A stretch of 64,000 bases of DNA from Rhizobium phaseoli (GTDB lineage Bacteria > Pseudomonadota > Alphaproteobacteria > Rhizobiales > Rhizobiaceae): the NCBI RefSeq assembly GCF_003985125.1, contig NZ_ML133566.1:310001-374000 (forward strand). Reading direction: 5' to 3'. The notes under the pieces are model-generated. The model worked only from the letters and a program-made list of their open reading frames with translations, did not search any database and was not told the origin of the DNA. Position numbers and translations under genes: made by a program. The first letter of the stretch is position 1; each line of letters opens with the position of its first letter. Of the stretch, positions 46,018 through 56,590 are shown piece by piece.

Positions 46018-46746
46018 CTACTGCCCTTTAGCCACCGTTGAAACTGAGATCTTCCGGAACGTCAAATAAGCCGAAGACCGGCCTTCGCGCCGTGCCTTCG
46101 CCTCGTAGCGCGTGCTCGGCCAGCCCTCGAAGGGCGTCAGCCAGTCGGCGGCATTGTCGGCGATCCAGTCGAAGCCGCCGTGGTCGCGGCATTTGAGCAG
46201 CGTCCAGTTCACATAGGTGTCGATGTCGGAGGCGAAGCAGAACAGGCCGCCGGGCTTCAGCACGCGATGAAAGCGGTCGAGATTGGTCTTCGAGACGAAG
46301 CGGCGTTTCCAGTGTTTCCGCTTCGGCCAGGGATCGGGATAGAGCAGATCGATCTGGTCGAGCGACGCGTCCGGCAGCCAGTCGAGCAGCTGCGTCGCAT
46401 CGTCGTTGTAGACACGGATATTGCGCGCCCCCGTCTCGCCGATGCGCGACAACAGCTTCTGCATGGAGTTGACGAAGGGCTCCACGCCGATGAAGCCGGT
46501 CGAAGGCCTTTCCAGGGCGCGGTGCATCAGATGCTCGCCGCCGCCGAAACCGATTTCCAGCCGTAACGTTTCGACAGGAACCGGAAAGAGAGAGGTCAGC
46601 GGCTCCGGAGGAGCCGCCGAGAGGTCGACGAGGAATGCCGGGAGCAGGCTGTTTAGCGTCTCGGCCTGCTGTTCGCGCAGGGCCTTGCCCTTGCGGCGAC
46701 CGAAAAAGGCTTCGGTCGCCCGGCCCCGGCGTTCCATATCCGTCAT
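46018..46746 (-). CDS. trmB: tRNA (guanine-N7-)-methyltransferase
   Basis: A 242-aa SAM-dependent enzyme making m7G46 in tRNA. SAM motif [10 protein letters not shown] at about residue 62, then the [16 protein letters not shown] signature near residue 135, and [14 protein letters not shown] near the C-terminus, all typical of TrmB. ATG at 46746 overlaps the metK stop by 4 nt, so it is the last gene of the lnt-praR-metK-trmB series. Confidence 0.97.
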   Translation of the reverse strand: MTDMERRGRATEAFFGRRKGKALREQQAETLNSLLPAFLVDLSAAPPEPLTSLFPVPVETLRLEIGFGGGEHLMHRALERPSTGFIGVEPFVNSMQKLLSRIGETGARNIRVYNDDATQLLDWLPDASLDQIDLLYPDPWPKRKHWKRRFVSKTNLDRFHRVLKPGGLFCFASDIDTYVNWTLLKCRDHGGFDWIADNAADWLTPFEGWPSTRYEAKARREGRSSAYLTFRKISVSTVAKGQ

Positions 46747-47996
46747 GCAGCAGCCTTGGTCTTGACGGCTTCCTTCAGCGCCTTGACGAGGTCGGTGCGC
46801 TCCCAGGAGAACGAGCCGTCGCGGCCGGCCTTGCGGCCGAAATGGCCGTAGGCCGAGGTCTTGGCGTAGATCGGCTTGTTGAGGTCGAGGTGACGGCGGA
46901 TGCCCGACGGCGACAGATCCATGTTCTCGCGGATCGCCGCTTCGACCTGGTCTTCCGAAACGTCCTTGCCGGTGCCGTGCAGATCGACATAGATCGACAG
47001 CGGCTGAGCGACGCCGATCGCGTAGGAGAGCTGGATCGTGCAGCGGTCGGCAAGGCTGGCGGCCACGACGTTCTTGGCGAGGTAGCGGGCGGCATAGGCG
47101 GCCGAACGGTCGACCTTGGTCGTGTCCTTGCCGGAGAATGCGCCGCCGCCATGCGGAGCCGCACCGCCGTAAGTGTCGACGATGATCTTGCGGCCGGTGA
47201 GGCCGGCGTCGCCATCCGGGCCGCCGATGACGAACTTGCCGGTCGGGTTGATGTACCACTTGCAATCATCGGCAATCTTCAGCTCGCCGAGCGCTTCGCG
47301 GATATAGGGCTCGACGACGGCGCGGACCTTGTTGGAATCCCAGCTGTCGTCGAGATGCTGGGTCGAAAGTACGATCGAGGTCGCTTCCGACGGCTTGCCG
47401 TCGACATAACGCACCGTCACCTGGCTCTTGGCGTCCGGGCCGAGCTTGGCGACTTCGCCATCACCCTTCTTGCGGGCGGTTGCGAGCAGCTGCAGGATCT
47501 TGTGGGAATAGTAGATGGGGGCCGGCATCAGGTCCGGCGTTTCCTTGCAGGCATAACCGAACATGATGCCCTGGTCGCCGGCGCCCTCGTCGCCCTGCTG
47601 ATCGGCGGCGCTATCGACGCCCTGGGCGATGTCGGCCGACTGCGAGTGCAGGAGCACGTCGATCTTTGCCTTCTTCCAGTGGAAGCCGTCCTGCTCGTAG
47701 CCGATATCCTTGATCGCACGGCGGGCAGCGGCCTTGAACTTCGACGGGTTGATGACGTCGTTGCCGTCCTTGTCCTTCTTCATCAGGCTCGGCGGCAGGC
47801 GAACTTCGCCGGCGATGACGACGCGGTTGGTCGTCGCCAGCGTCTCGCAGGCAATGCGCACGCCCCACGGATTGACGCCGGTCTTGGCCGCTTCGCGGTA
47901 GACCAGGTCGACGATCTCGTCGGAGATGCGGTCACACACTTTGTCCGGGTGACCTTCGGCAACAGATTCGCTGGTAAAGAGATAATTCGCGCGCAT
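46743..47996 (-). CDS. metK: S-adenosylmethionine synthetase
   Basis: Makes SAM from methionine and ATP. Signatures: [15 protein letters not shown] at residue 13, [12 protein letters not shown] with the hexapeptide, and [19 protein letters not shown]. At 417 aa it is somewhat longer than E. coli MetK (384), normal for Rhizobiales. Upstream, 47997-48125 is a 130-nt AT-rich stretch in which I did not recognise a known SAM riboswitch. Confidence 0.97.
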   Translation of the reverse strand: MRANYLFTSESVAEGHPDKVCDRISDEIVDLVYREAAKTGVNPWGVRIACETLATTNRVVIAGEVRLPPSLMKKDKDGNDVINPSKFKAAARRAIKDIGYEQDGFHWKKAKIDVLLHSQSADIAQGVDSAADQQGDEGAGDQGIMFGYACKETPDLMPAPIYYSHKILQLLATARKKGDGEVAKLGPDAKSQVTVRYVDGKPSEATSIVLSTQHLDDSWDSNKVRAVVEPYIREALGELKIADDCKWYINPTGKFVIGGPDGDAGLTGRKIIVDTYGGAAPHGGGAFSGKDTTKVDRSAAYAARYLAKNVVAASLADRCTIQLSYAIGVAQPLSIYVDLHGTGKDVSEDQVEAAIRENMDLSPSGIRRHLDLNKPIYAKTSAYGHFGRKAGRDGSFSWERTDLVKALKEAVKTKAAA

Positions 47997-48125
47997 TCCG
48001 GGATTCCCCTCAAAGAATAATAGCCTGCTAGTAGGTACTCAGTTCATGCGCCGATGACAAGCGCAGAAGGACATAAATATATCTTTATATCTGCCGTAAA
48101 GTGACAAATTTTGCCCCAAAAACGC

Positions 48126-48147
48126 AAAAAAGCGGCCTTTCGGCCGC
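48126..48147 (-). terminator. praR intrinsic terminator
   Basis: GCGGCC and GGCCGC pair around GAAA and are followed by six T on the minus strand, 28 nt after the praR stop. It separates praR from metK, which then needs read-through or its own promoter. Confidence 0.85.
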
Positions 48148-48175
48148 CTTTCCATTCCGGTGAAGGGCGCTGTGA

Positions 48176-48595
48176 TCAGTCGGCGTCGGCTTCGGCGGCA
48201 AGCGCCTTGACCAGTTCCACGACCTTGCGGCGAACCTTGGGATCGGAAATCTTCACGAAGGCGCGGTTGAGCTGCAGGCCTTCGGAGGAAGAGAGGAAGT
48301 CGACGACATAATTCGAGCTGGAGGCTTCGGCCATGCCGCCGATGGCGCCGGAATGTTCGCCGGGCGCATCCTCGAAGAAGAAGGAGACCGGAACATTCAA
48401 AATGCTCGAGATGTTCTGCAGACGGCTTGCGCCGACGCGGTTGGTTCCCTTTTCATATTTCTGGATCTGCTGAAAGGTGATGCCGAGGCTTTCGCCAAGC
48501 TTTTCCTGGCTCATGCCCAGCATCGTTCGGCGAAGGCGAATGCGGCTGCCAACATGGATGTCGATCGGATTCGGCTTCTTTTTGTTTTCAATCAT
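48176..48595 (-). CDS. praR: XRE-type helix-turn-helix regulator PraR/PhrR
   Basis: A 139-aa DNA-binding protein. Xre helix-turn-helix at residues 16-70: GSRIRLRRTMLGMSQEKLGESLGITFQQIQKYEKGTNRV in pieces. A variable middle and a short helical tail follow. Sequence and the lnt-praR-metK order match PraR of Rhizobium leguminosarum (PhrR in Sinorhizobium), a repressor acting on quorum-sensing and attachment/biofilm genes. Followed by its own terminator. A SinR-like family call is certain; the orthologue name is by recognition. Confidence 0.85.
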   Translation of the reverse strand: MIENKKKPNPIDIHVGSRIRLRRTMLGMSQEKLGESLGITFQQIQKYEKGTNRVGASRLQNISSILNVPVSFFFEDAPGEHSGAIGGMAEASSSNYVVDFLSSSEGLQLNRAFVKISDPKVRRKVVELVKALAAEADAD

Positions 48596-48729
48596 GGTCG
48601 TGCCCTAGCTACGAATTTCAACCTGTTTCTAACCGGCATGCCCCTGATCCATCCCAAAACGCCACGTTGCAGTCAGTGGGAACCCACCTTCCAACATACG
48701 TTAAGAACGCCGATTGTCATCACTATGCA

Positions 48730-48764
48730 ATTTTAGGGGTTTTTGGTCAATTCAACCCTAAAAT
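48730..48764. repeat. AT-rich dyad across the lnt stop codon
   Basis: attttaggg at 48730-48738 is the exact reverse complement of ccctaaaat at 48756-48764. The dyad covers the end of lnt and the start of the praR upstream region. It may be a weak terminator or an operator for praR autoregulation; nothing decides between them. Confidence 0.3.
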
Positions 48765-50351
48765 AAAACCTCCGCGCGAGATCAGCGCAATCAAAATCAG
48801 CAGAGCCTCGGTCAACCAGAAGTATGTCTGGCGGGGGTATGTGCTTCCGAACCCTTCACTGAGGCTATCGACAGTTGCATCAATAAAGCCGGTTTCTCCA
48901 AGATCGAGGCCGGCGATTATTTCTCCATGCGCGTTCACTAGCGCCGAAATGCCGCTATTGGCATCGCGAATCAGCGGCAGGCCGGTCTCGACCGCCCGCA
49001 CCCGCGCCTGCAGGAAATGTTGGTAGGGGCCGGGCGTCATGCCGAACCAGGCATCATTGGTGAGATTGAGGAGGGCGTTGGCGTCTTTGATGTCGCGGGT
49101 CATTTCATCAGGAAAAATGATCTCGTAGCAGATCAGCGGATAAAGATTGAGCCCGCCGGGCAGCGCCAGCAGGTGCCGGCTTGCGGCGGCCGAAAACCCG
49201 CCCGGTACCTCGACGACGTTCTGGATGCCGAGTTCGGTGAGCAGCTCCTCGAGGGGCAGATATTCGCCGAAGGGCACCAGATGCACCTTGTCGGAGGCGG
49301 CGATGATCTGGCCGCGGCCATCGATGACATAGATGGAATTGTAGTAGCGCACCGGCGTGCCCGGTCCCATCTCCTCGGCGCGCACCGCGCCGGCGATCAG
49401 GATCTGGTCGTCGTCGAGCGTATCGGCGATCCGCGTCAGGGCATCCTGGTTGTCGGTCAGGATGAAGGGGATCGAGGTTTCCGGCCAGACGATGATATTG
49501 GGCTTGCGCCCGCCATTCCTCGGCGCCTCGGCCGAAAGCTTCAGATGCGTCTCGAAGATCGCATTGCGATCGGCGTCATTGTCCATCTTCGCCGCCTGGT
49601 CGATATCAGGCTGTACCAGCCGCACCACGGGCCGCTTGTCCTCGGGCAGCGGCGCGGGCCGTGGCGCCAGATAGAGAGCGTAGGCGCCGTAGCCGAGATG
49701 GGCGGCAAACAGCGCGACGGCCAGCGCAAGGCCGGTGCGAGCGCCCTGCCGGGTCCCGACAAGGGCGGGGGCGGAAAAGACGAAGACGGCAAGGGCGGTG
49801 ACGCCCATCGCCCCGATCACATGCGCCGACTGCATCATCAGCGGCACCGGCATCAGGCCGTAGCCGATGGCGTTCCAGGGGAAACCGGTGAGGATGACGC
49901 TGCGAAGCCATTCCATCAGCCCGAAGCCAGCCGCAAGTGCGGCGATCCGCCCCATGCCGTCGGACCAGAAGATGCGGGCCAGCGCAACAGCCAGCCCGTA
50001 GAAAATCGCCAGACAGGCCGGCAGACCGAGGATGGCGAGCGGCAGTGCCCAGGCGAACTCCTCCGAATCGACGAGCAGCGCGTGGCCGAGCCACCAGAGG
50101 CCGGTGACGAAATAGCCGAAGCCGAACAGCCAGCCGACCGCAAAGGCCGGCCACAGCCTGCCGATCAGGCCGCTTTCAGGAGAAGCCGCCGCTCCGTCTA
50201 TCAGCCAGACGAGCAGCGTGAAGGAGAGAAACATCGCCGCGAAAAAGCCGAAGGGCGGCAGCGCCAGCACGGCGAATGCCCCTGCGCCGATCGCCAGCAA
50301 CGACCGTTTGAACCCCCAGACGAGGATAATCCTGTCCGCAAGCCGCTCCAT
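48747..50351 (-). CDS. lnt: Apolipoprotein N-acyltransferase
   Basis: Adds the third acyl chain to lipoproteins at the inner membrane. 534 aa with about seven N-terminal membrane segments, then a nitrilase-type periplasmic domain with the triad Glu in IVWPETSIPF, Lys in SDKVHLVPFGEYLP, Cys in YPLICYEIIFP, and a last membrane helix at the end. ATG at 50351 has GGGAG 5 nt before it; in-frame ATG codons at 50363 and 50378 are alternatives. Confidence 0.95.
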   Translation of the reverse strand: MERLADRIILVWGFKRSLLAIGAGAFAVLALPPFGFFAAMFLSFTLLVWLIDGAAASPESGLIGRLWPAFAVGWLFGFGYFVTGLWWLGHALLVDSEEFAWALPLAILGLPACLAIFYGLAVALARIFWSDGMGRIAALAAGFGLMEWLRSVILTGFPWNAIGYGLMPVPLMMQSAHVIGAMGVTALAVFVFSAPALVGTRQGARTGLALAVALFAAHLGYGAYALYLAPRPAPLPEDKRPVVRLVQPDIDQAAKMDNDADRNAIFETHLKLSAEAPRNGGRKPNIIVWPETSIPFILTDNQDALTRIADTLDDDQILIAGAVRAEEMGPGTPVRYYNSIYVIDGRGQIIAASDKVHLVPFGEYLPLEELLTELGIQNVVEVPGGFSAAASRHLLALPGGLNLYPLICYEIIFPDEMTRDIKDANALLNLTNDAWFGMTPGPYQHFLQARVRAVETGLPLIRDANSGISALVNAHGEIIAGLDLGETGFIDATVDSLSEGFGSTYPRQTYFWLTEALLILIALISRGGFILGLN

Positions 50352-50423
50352 GCGCACTCCCATCAAGCCGCGAATCAACCCTTCCGCAGTCTTTCAAAAA
50401 AGCGGCTCTTTGTCCTGTTAATG

Positions 50424-50462
50424 CATGTCACCAGGAACCGCGCAGCGGTTCCTGACGACATG
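50424..50462. repeat. Short palindromic element between corC-like gene and lnt
   Basis: Nested arms catgtc/gacatg and aggaaccgc/gcggttcct around gca. The outer and inner words resemble parts of the larger dispersed repeat (gcatgtc, gaaccgc). It would form a hairpin in the transcript between the two genes. Confidence 0.6.
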
Positions 50463-50475
50463 TTCAAGCAAGGGA

Positions 50476-51621
50476 CTAGTTGGCGGTCGATTCAGTCGGC
50501 CGGTCGTCGCCGGTCTCGGAGCCGGGCGTGATATCGCCGGCCTCCTTGGCGCGGCGGCGGATCGCGTGGCGCTTGCGGGTGATGCGCAGCCGTTTGATGC
50601 GGCGCGGATCGGCGTCGAGGATGTGGAACTCGAAATTCGGCAGCGCCTGAACGACCTCGCCGCGCACCGGAATGCGGCCGAGCGCCGAGAAGATCAGCCC
50701 GCCCAGCGTATCGACTTCGTCGACCTGCTCGCTGATGTCGAAATCCGGCCCGATCGCCTCGGCGATTTCTTCCAGCTCGACGCGGGCGTCGGCGACGAAG
50801 ACGTCTTCGGCGACGCGCTTGAACATCACCTCTTCGTCGTCATGTTCGTCATCGATGTCGCCGACCACCATTTCGACGATGTCCTCATGCGAGGCGAGGC
50901 CGTCGGTGCCGCCATATTCGTCGATGACGAGCGCCATCTGCGTGCGGTTCACCTGCATCCGGCGCAGCAGGTCGGAGGCCAGCATCGACGGCGGTACGAA
51001 CAGGATCTTGCGGATGATGCCGGCCTCCTCCAGCGTCTTCTGCAGATCGACGCGGGCGAGATCGAAATTCTGCTTGGCCGAACGCGGCGGCTTCTGGATG
51101 TTCTCAGGCGCGACGTCGATCGCCGGCACGGCGACGGCCGGTTTTGCCGGACCGCGGCGCTTGTTGCGCGCCTGCTTGGCGACATAGGACAGCAGGTCGC
51201 GGATATGCACCATGCCGCGCGGATCGTCGAGCGTATCGGCATAGACGGGCATGCGCGAGCGGCCGGATTCCTCGAACAGGATCATCAGTTCGCCGATGGT
51301 GATGTTCTGGTCGACCGCCTCGATATCGGCGCGCGGCACCATCACGTCGGCGACGCGCACCTCGCGGAAGCGCAGGATATTATGCAGCATCGCCCGCTCG
51401 TCGGGCGAAAAGGCATCATCGCCGGCCGCGTCGGTCATCAGCGCGTCGGCCAGATCCTCGCGCAGTCGCGAGCCCTGCTGCGGACGGAGAATGCGCGCGG
51501 CGCGCGACCAGAAGGATTGGGATCGGCCGGATGGCCGACTACTACTGCCCGCCTCGTCCGAAGAAGAGGATGGCTCGGAGTCCTTGGCGTCTGCCGCCGG
51601 CTTCGTCGTAAAGTCGCTCAT
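50476..51621 (-). CDS. CorC/HlyC family CBS-domain protein
   Basis: A 381-aa soluble protein with a Ser-rich N-terminal tail, the [15 protein letters not shown] start of a CBS pair (about residues 88-240, including [22 protein letters not shown] and [25 protein letters not shown]), and a C-terminal CorC/HlyC domain. Often labelled hemolysin TlyC; a haemolytic role is not supported, and magnesium/cobalt efflux support is the better family role. Overlaps the ybeY stop by 4 nt. Confidence 0.92.
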   Translation of the reverse strand: MSDFTTKPAADAKDSEPSSSSDEAGSSSRPSGRSQSFWSRAARILRPQQGSRLREDLADALMTDAAGDDAFSPDERAMLHNILRFREVRVADVMVPRADIEAVDQNITIGELMILFEESGRSRMPVYADTLDDPRGMVHIRDLLSYVAKQARNKRRGPAKPAVAVPAIDVAPENIQKPPRSAKQNFDLARVDLQKTLEEAGIIRKILFVPPSMLASDLLRRMQVNRTQMALVIDEYGGTDGLASHEDIVEMVVGDIDDEHDDEEVMFKRVAEDVFVADARVELEEIAEAIGPDFDISEQVDEVDTLGGLIFSALGRIPVRGEVVQALPNFEFHILDADPRRIKRLRITRKRHAIRRRAKEAGDITPGSETGDDRPTESTAN

Positions 51622-52133
51622 GGTTCCATTTTAAGGTCTTGACCCTCGTAAGGATCAGATAGGCCGAGCTGCGCCAAAATGCGAGTCTCCAGCCCCTCCA
51701 TAATTTCGGCTTCGGCACTATTCATATGGTCGTAGCCGAGAAGATGCAAGAAACCGTGCACCAGAAGATGGGTCAGGTGGTCGTCGAAACTCTTTTCGAG
51801 CTCATGCGCCTCCCGCTCCACCGTCTCCCGGGCGATGATGATGTCGCCGAGCATCGGGCCGGGCATTTTGCCCGGCTGCACCGGAAAGGCCGGAAAGGAG
51901 AGCACGTTGGTCGCCTTGTCCTTGCCGCGCCACTCGGCGTTGATGTCCTGGATCGAGGCGTCGTCGGTAAAGACCAGCGACACTTCGGGCGGCATCGTCG
52001 GGAAGGGCTGCTTTTCGCTGTCGCGCAGATAGACCGCCGCTGCCCCGAGCACGCGGCCGCAAAAGGCCAGCAGCGTCTCCTCCTCGGGCCAGCCGATGTT
52101 CTCGATGCTGATCTGGATGTCGAGCTCGGCCAT
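51618..52133 (-). CDS. ybeY: Endoribonuclease YbeY (rRNA maturation)
   Basis: A 171-aa zinc-dependent RNase for 16S rRNA 3' maturation and ribosome quality control. The metal site is [11 protein letters not shown] (H-x3-H-x5-H) near residue 133; NVLSFPAF and [11 protein letters not shown] precede it. ATG overlaps the phoH stop by one base; standard phoH-ybeY-corC order. Confidence 0.97.
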   Translation of the reverse strand: MAELDIQISIENIGWPEEETLLAFCGRVLGAAAVYLRDSEKQPFPTMPPEVSLVFTDDASIQDINAEWRGKDKATNVLSFPAFPVQPGKMPGPMLGDIIIARETVEREAHELEKSFDDHLTHLLVHGFLHLLGYDHMNSAEAEIMEGLETRILAQLGLSDPYEGQDLKMEP

Positions 52134-53185
52134 CAGTCCTGCCGGCTGACGTCTTCAGCGTCGACGGCATAGGTGGAATCATAGGCCCTGACGATGCGCC
52201 CGACCAGCGGATGACGCACGACGTCGGTATCCTTGAAGCGCACGATCGAGATGCCCTCGACGCCGTTCAGCAGCTGCAGGGCCTCGACGAGGCCGGATTT
52301 GACGCCGCGCGGCAGGTCGATCTGGCTCGGGTCGCCGGTGACGATCATCCGGGCATTCTCGCCGAGGCGCGTCAGGAACATCTTCATCTGCATCGACGTG
52401 GTGTTCTGCGCTTCGTCGAGGATGATCGCGGCATTGGCGAGCGTGCGGCCGCGCATGAAGGCGAGCGGCGCGATCTCGATGACGCCGGCGGTGATCGCCC
52501 GGTCGACCTTGTCGGCGGGGATCATGTCGTAGAGCGCGTCATAGAGCGGGCGAAGATAGGGATCGACCTTTTCCTTCATGTCGCCGGGCAGGAAGCCCAG
52601 GCGCTCGCCGGCCTCGACGGCCGGACGCGACAGGATGATTTTTTCGACGGCGCCGCGCTCCAGCAACTGGGCGGCATGGGCGACGGCGAGATAGGTCTTG
52701 CCGGTGCCGGCCGGGCCGACGCCGAAGACCAGTTCGGAGCGTTCCAGCGCCCTGATATAGGCGTCCTGGGTCGGCGTGCGGGCGATGATCGTCTTCTTGC
52801 GGGTGGAAACCTGCGCCATCGTCAGCTTGGCCTTGCGCTCCATGGTCGGCAGGCTGAGCTGATCGTCGGCGGCGACCGCCATGCGGATTGCGCCCTCGAC
52901 GTCGGATCGTTCCACGCTGCCGCCTTTCTGAAGCTTTTCATAGAGATAGTCGAGCGTGCGCCGCGCCTGGTTGGTGGTCACGACATCACCCGAGATGACG
53001 ACGGAATTGCCGCGCGCCCGCGCATCGATGTTCAGCCGCTCCTCGAGCAGCTTCAGGTTCTGGTCGAATTGACCGAAGAGCTCGCTGGCGAACCGATTGT
53101 TCTCGAACGTCAGGACGAAGTGATTGGTGTCGCTCGGCGTGCGGGGGTGGCGCGGTGAAGAAGAAACCAATTCTTGTCCGTTCAA
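52133..53185 (-). CDS. PhoH family ATPase
   Basis: A 350-aa PhoH-like protein. Walker [16 protein letters not shown] near residue 155, Walker [23 protein letters not shown], and the sensor [12 protein letters not shown]. The first 130 residues form the N-terminal PhoH-like/KH part. No ATG fits: translation seems to start at TTG 53185 with AAGGAG 9 nt upstream. Likely works with YbeY in RNA metabolism. Followed by ybeY with a one-base overlap. Confidence 0.93.
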   Translation of the reverse strand: MNGQELVSSSPRHPRTPSDTNHFVLTFENNRFASELFGQFDQNLKLLEERLNIDARARGNSVVISGDVVTTNQARRTLDYLYEKLQKGGSVERSDVEGAIRMAVAADDQLSLPTMERKAKLTMAQVSTRKKTIIARTPTQDAYIRALERSELVFGVGPAGTGKTYLAVAHAAQLLERGAVEKIILSRPAVEAGERLGFLPGDMKEKVDPYLRPLYDALYDMIPADKVDRAITAGVIEIAPLAFMRGRTLANAAIILDEAQNTTSMQMKMFLTRLGENARMIVTGDPSQIDLPRGVKSGLVEALQLLNGVEGISIVRFKDTDVVRHPLVGRIVRAYDSTYAVDAEDVSRQD

Positions 53186-53203
53186 GCGGTCGGGCTCCTT
53201 GGG

Positions 53204-54613
53204 TTAGACCGCAGCCTCTGCGCGTTCGGCAAACAGGCTGTTCGTTCCGGTTCCGGTGATTCGCACTTTAATAATGTCACCGATTTGCGATGCTTTTGCA
53301 TCAACATTCACTGATTGAAGCCAGGGAGAACGTCCGATTAGCTGGCCGGGCATGCGGCCGGGCTTTTCGAGCAGCAGATCGATCTCCTTGCCGATGCAGG
53401 ATTCGGCAAATTCCTGCTGCTGCTTCAAAAGAAGCGCTTGCAGGCGTTCCAGCCGTTCTGCCTTGATTTCTTCCGGCACCTGGTCCTTCAGTTCCGCGCC
53501 GGGGGTGCCCGGCCGTGTCGAGTATTTGAACGAGAAGGCCTGCGCGTAGCGCACCTCCTCCACAAGTTTCAGTGTATCCTCAAAATCCGCGTCTGTCTCC
53601 CCCGGAAAGCCGGTGATGAAATCGCCCGACAGCGCGATGTCGGGCCGCACGGTGCGGATGCGTTCGATCAGCGAGAGATATTCGGCGGCCGTGTGGCGCC
53701 GGTTCATCGCTTTCAGGATGCGGTCGGAGCCCGATTGCACCGGCAGGTGCAGATAGGGCATCAGCGCCCTCAGGTCGCGATGCGCCTCGATCAGCCGGTC
53801 GTCCATGTCGCGCGGATGGCTGGTGGTATAGCGCAGCCGGGCGAGGCCGGGGATTTCGGCCAGGCGGTAGAGCAGGTCGCCGAGGCTCCATGCCTCGCCC
53901 CGCGGTCCGGCGCCGTGCCATGCATTGACGTTCTGGCCGAGCAGGGTGATCTCGCGCACCCCGGCTTCGACCAGCTTTTCGGCTTCCTCGACGATCTGGG
54001 AAACCGGCCGCGACACTTCCGAGCCGCGTGTGTAGGGCACGACGCAGAAGGTGCAGAACTTGTCACAGCCCTCCTGCACCGTCAGGAAGGCGGTGACGCC
54101 GCGGGCGCGGATCTTCCGGCTCTCGGCGATCGGCAGATGCTCGAACTTGTCCTCAATCGCATATTCGGTGTCGACGACGCGCTGGCCCTGTTGGGCGCGG
54201 CGCAGCGCTTCCGGCAGGCGATGATAGGTCTGCGGACCGATGACGACGTCGACGGCGGGTGCGCGGCGCAGGATCTCCTCGCCTTCGGCCTGGGCGACGC
54301 AGCCGGCAACGCCGATCATCATCTCCCGGCCGTCCGCCGCCTTCTTTTTCTTCATCTCGCGCAGCCGGCCGAGCGCGGAATAGACCTTCTCGGCCGCCTT
54401 TTCGCGGATATGGCAGGTGTTGAGAAGGACGAGGTCGGCCTCTTCCATGTCTTCCGTCGGCTCGTAGCCGTCGCGGGCGAGCGCATCGCTCATGCGCGTG
54501 GAATCATAGACGTTCATCTGGCAGCCATAGGTCTTGATGAAGACCTTGCGGCTGTTGGAGCCGTCGCGGAGCATCGGCTCCGGGGCCTGGAGAAGGGCGC
54601 TGTCCTGTGTCAT
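53204..54613 (-). CDS. miaB: tRNA-2-methylthio-N6-dimethylallyladenosine synthase MiaB
   Basis: A 469-aa radical SAM methylthiotransferase that makes ms2i6A37 in tRNA. N-terminal UPF0004 domain with [21 protein letters not shown] and GVAGCVAQ (three auxiliary cluster Cys). Radical SAM motif CDKFCTFC near residue 165 in [17 protein letters not shown]. The C-terminal TRAM domain ends near residue 465. ATG at 54613 gives the normal length. Confidence 0.96.
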   Translation of the reverse strand: MTQDSALLQAPEPMLRDGSNSRKVFIKTYGCQMNVYDSTRMSDALARDGYEPTEDMEEADLVLLNTCHIREKAAEKVYSALGRLREMKKKKAADGREMMIGVAGCVAQAEGEEILRRAPAVDVVIGPQTYHRLPEALRRAQQGQRVVDTEYAIEDKFEHLPIAESRKIRARGVTAFLTVQEGCDKFCTFCVVPYTRGSEVSRPVSQIVEEAEKLVEAGVREITLLGQNVNAWHGAGPRGEAWSLGDLLYRLAEIPGLARLRYTTSHPRDMDDRLIEAHRDLRALMPYLHLPVQSGSDRILKAMNRRHTAAEYLSLIERIRTVRPDIALSGDFITGFPGETDADFEDTLKLVEEVRYAQAFSFKYSTRPGTPGAELKDQVPEEIKAERLERLQALLLKQQQEFAESCIGKEIDLLLEKPGRMPGQLIGRSPWLQSVNVDAKASQIGDIIKVRITGTGTNSLFAERAEAAV

Positions 54614-54761
54614 GGCGGCTATGTAGTGGTTTTTGCCGTCCGAGAAAATCAAAATCTTGTTTTAGCAGCCGCGCAAAAGTGTGGAGCGACCCTGAGGCAG
54701 CGACATGCGCGAAAACCAGGAGCGCAAGCGCAACGGGCGCATCCGAAGATCGCGGTGCGCT

Positions 54762-55559
54762 TCAGGAAATTTCCCGCCCGCGCAGGCGGCTGTTCAGGAG
54801 GTTGCGGATGCGCGAGGCGATCGTCGCGCTCACCTCCTTGCGGTTGGTGTCGGCGCGGTATTCCACCGCTTCACCGAAGGAAACCTCCGCATCGAGGGCG
54901 CCGCATCTGACGATGTCGATCAGATGCGGTAGGAGCTCGATATCACCCGGCCAGGCGGCGAGCGGCCGGTGATAGCGTCCCATGGCGATGCCGTGTACGC
55001 GGGTATAGGCGATCGCTACCGGCTGCACCACGACGGTTCCCGTCGGCGAGGCGGGAACCGCCATCGCGGCGGCGCCGAACAGCGAGGATTTCACCTCCAG
55101 CAGCCGGTTACCGTCCGAGGTCGTGCCCTCGGGGAAGAGCACGATGATTTCGCCGTCGGCCATGCGCCCGGCGATCTCATTGGCCTGATGGCCGGTTTTG
55201 CGCCTCTCCTCGCGCACGACGAAGACGCTTTTCTGCAGCTTGGCGAGCGTGCCGAAGATCGGCCAGTCGGCCACCTCGATCTTGGCGATGAAGGCGACGT
55301 CGGCGACGGCCGACATCACCATGATATCCATCCAGGACGAATGGTTGGAACAGAGCATCAGCGGCCGCCGGCCTTCCAGCCTGCCGGTGACGCGCACGCG
55401 GATGCCGAGGCAGTAGCAGATGATGCGGTGCCAGACCCTCGGCAGCCGTCGGCGCAGCCGCCAGTCGAAACGCAGCGCCAAGAGCTGCAGCGGTATGAGC
55501 ACGATGCTGACGGCAAGGATGACGGCCGCAGCCAAGACAATGCGCAGCCAGACGATCAA
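54762..55559 (-). CDS. 1-acyl-sn-glycerol-3-phosphate acyltransferase-like protein (PlsC family)
   Basis: A 265-aa membrane-associated acyltransferase. An N-terminal hydrophobic helix at residues 5-28 is followed by the catalytic block NHSSWMD (H-x4-D) near residue 74 and the phosphate-binding FPEGTTSDG near residue 143. Makes phosphatidic acid or acylates a related lipid such as lyso-ornithine lipid; which one cannot be told. Fur-family gene lies 27 nt upstream, on the same strand. Confidence 0.9.
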   Translation of the reverse strand: MIVWLRIVLAAAVILAVSIVLIPLQLLALRFDWRLRRRLPRVWHRIICYCLGIRVRVTGRLEGRRPLMLCSNHSSWMDIMVMSAVADVAFIAKIEVADWPIFGTLAKLQKSVFVVREERRKTGHQANEIAGRMADGEIIVLFPEGTTSDGNRLLEVKSSLFGAAAMAVPASPTGTVVVQPVAIAYTRVHGIAMGRYHRPLAAWPGDIELLPHLIDIVRCGALDAEVSFGEAVEYRADTNRKEVSATIASRIRNLLNSRLRGREIS

Positions 55560-55586
55560 ATGTGCTGCTCCCGGGCGGCCATCGCT

Positions 55587-56015
55587 TCAGAGATCGTCCT
55601 TCTTCAACGGAATGCCGTAGAGCTCCAGGCGATGGTCGACCAGCTGGAAGCCATGCTCGCGGGCGATGCGCTCCTGCAGCGCCTCGATCTCCGGCGAGCG
55701 AAATTCGATCACCGTGCCGGTCTTCAGGTCGATGAGGTGATCGTGATGCTCTTCCGGCACGGTTTCGTAGCGCGAGCGCCCGTCGCGGAAGTCGTGGCGG
55801 GCGATGATGCCGGCATCCTCGAACAGTTTGACGGTGCGATAGACGGTCGAGATCGAAATTTTCGCATCGACCTTCACCGAGCGGCGGTAGAGCTCTTCGA
55901 CGTCGGGATGATCTGCCGAATCCTCCAGGATACGCGCGATCACGCGGCGCTGCTCGGTCATGCGCATGCCGCGTTCGGCGCAAAGCTCCTCAAGGGTCTT
56001 GGCTACATCAGACAT
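55587..56015 (-). CDS. mur: Fur family metalloregulator (Mur type)
   Basis: A 142-aa regulator. Winged helix: GMRMTEQRRVIARIL, then SISTVYRTVKLFEDAGII. The metal site region is ETVPEEHHDHLIDLKTGTVIEF, and the H of DHRLELYG is near the end. The C-terminal CxxC pairs of enterobacterial Fur are absent. In Rhizobium the single Fur-like protein responds mainly to manganese (Mur), iron control being taken by RirA and Irr, so I use that name; a general Fur label is also correct. Confidence 0.9.
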   Translation of the reverse strand: MSDVAKTLEELCAERGMRMTEQRRVIARILEDSADHPDVEELYRRSVKVDAKISISTVYRTVKLFEDAGIIARHDFRDGRSRYETVPEEHHDHLIDLKTGTVIEFRSPEIEALQERIAREHGFQLVDHRLELYGIPLKKDDL

Positions 56016-56093
56016 GGCCCGCCTTCACACTCGCGTTTCGACAACGCCCGCACGGTCATCGCGCCGGCCGGCCTGTCATCTCCTGCCAGGGAA

Positions 56094-56588
56094 CTACCGA
56101 AGAACGCGCTTCATGACAAGCGCCGTGGAAAGGGCGCCGTTTTCCTGCTTGTAGTAGCCTTGGCGCTCGCCGACCTTCTCGAAGCCGAGCTTGCGATAAA
56201 GGCCGAGGGCGGCCGTATTGCCGTTATCGACCTCGAGAAACATGCTCTCGCCGCCGCGCGCCCGCGCTTCCCGCATCGCTGCCTGCATCAGCCGCCAGCC
56301 GAGCCCGGCGCGCGCTGCCTTGGCCTGGACGGCGATCGTCAGGATTTCCGCCTCGCCGGCGACCTGACGGGCAAGGATGAAGCCGGGGAGCGGCTTCTTC
56401 AGGATAGCATTGGTCTGGCGCGCGACGAAGCCGAACACCGTCTCCTGCGACAGCAGGCTGTGAAATTCGCCGTCACCCCAGGGCCTGGCAAAACGCTCGC
56501 CGTGCAGCACGGCGACATCGCGGCAATCCTCGCGCTCCATGGCGATGATCTCGAATTCCGGCTTCAGCGTCAGATAGGCTTCCAGCAT
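56094..56588 (-). CDS. rimI: Ribosomal-protein-alanine N-acetyltransferase RimI
   Basis: A 164-aa GNAT enzyme that acetylates the N-terminal Ala of ribosomal protein S18. The acetyl-CoA part reads ILTIAVQAKAARAGLGWRLMQAAM, and the catalytic/terminal part FLEVDNGNTAALGLYRKLGFEKVGERQGYY. ATG at 56588 is chosen; a GTG at 56594 would overlap the tsaB stop. The tsaB-rimI order is usual. Confidence 0.93.
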   Translation of the reverse strand: MLEAYLTLKPEFEIIAMEREDCRDVAVLHGERFARPWGDGEFHSLLSQETVFGFVARQTNAILKKPLPGFILARQVAGEAEILTIAVQAKAARAGLGWRLMQAAMREARARGGESMFLEVDNGNTAALGLYRKLGFEKVGERQGYYKQENGALSTALVMKRVLR

Positions 56589-56590
56589 GG

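Noticed and set aside
47997-48125. SAM-responsive riboswitch in front of metK
   Set aside because: I could not draw a SAM-II or related consensus in this 130-nt stretch; a covariance-model search would decide.
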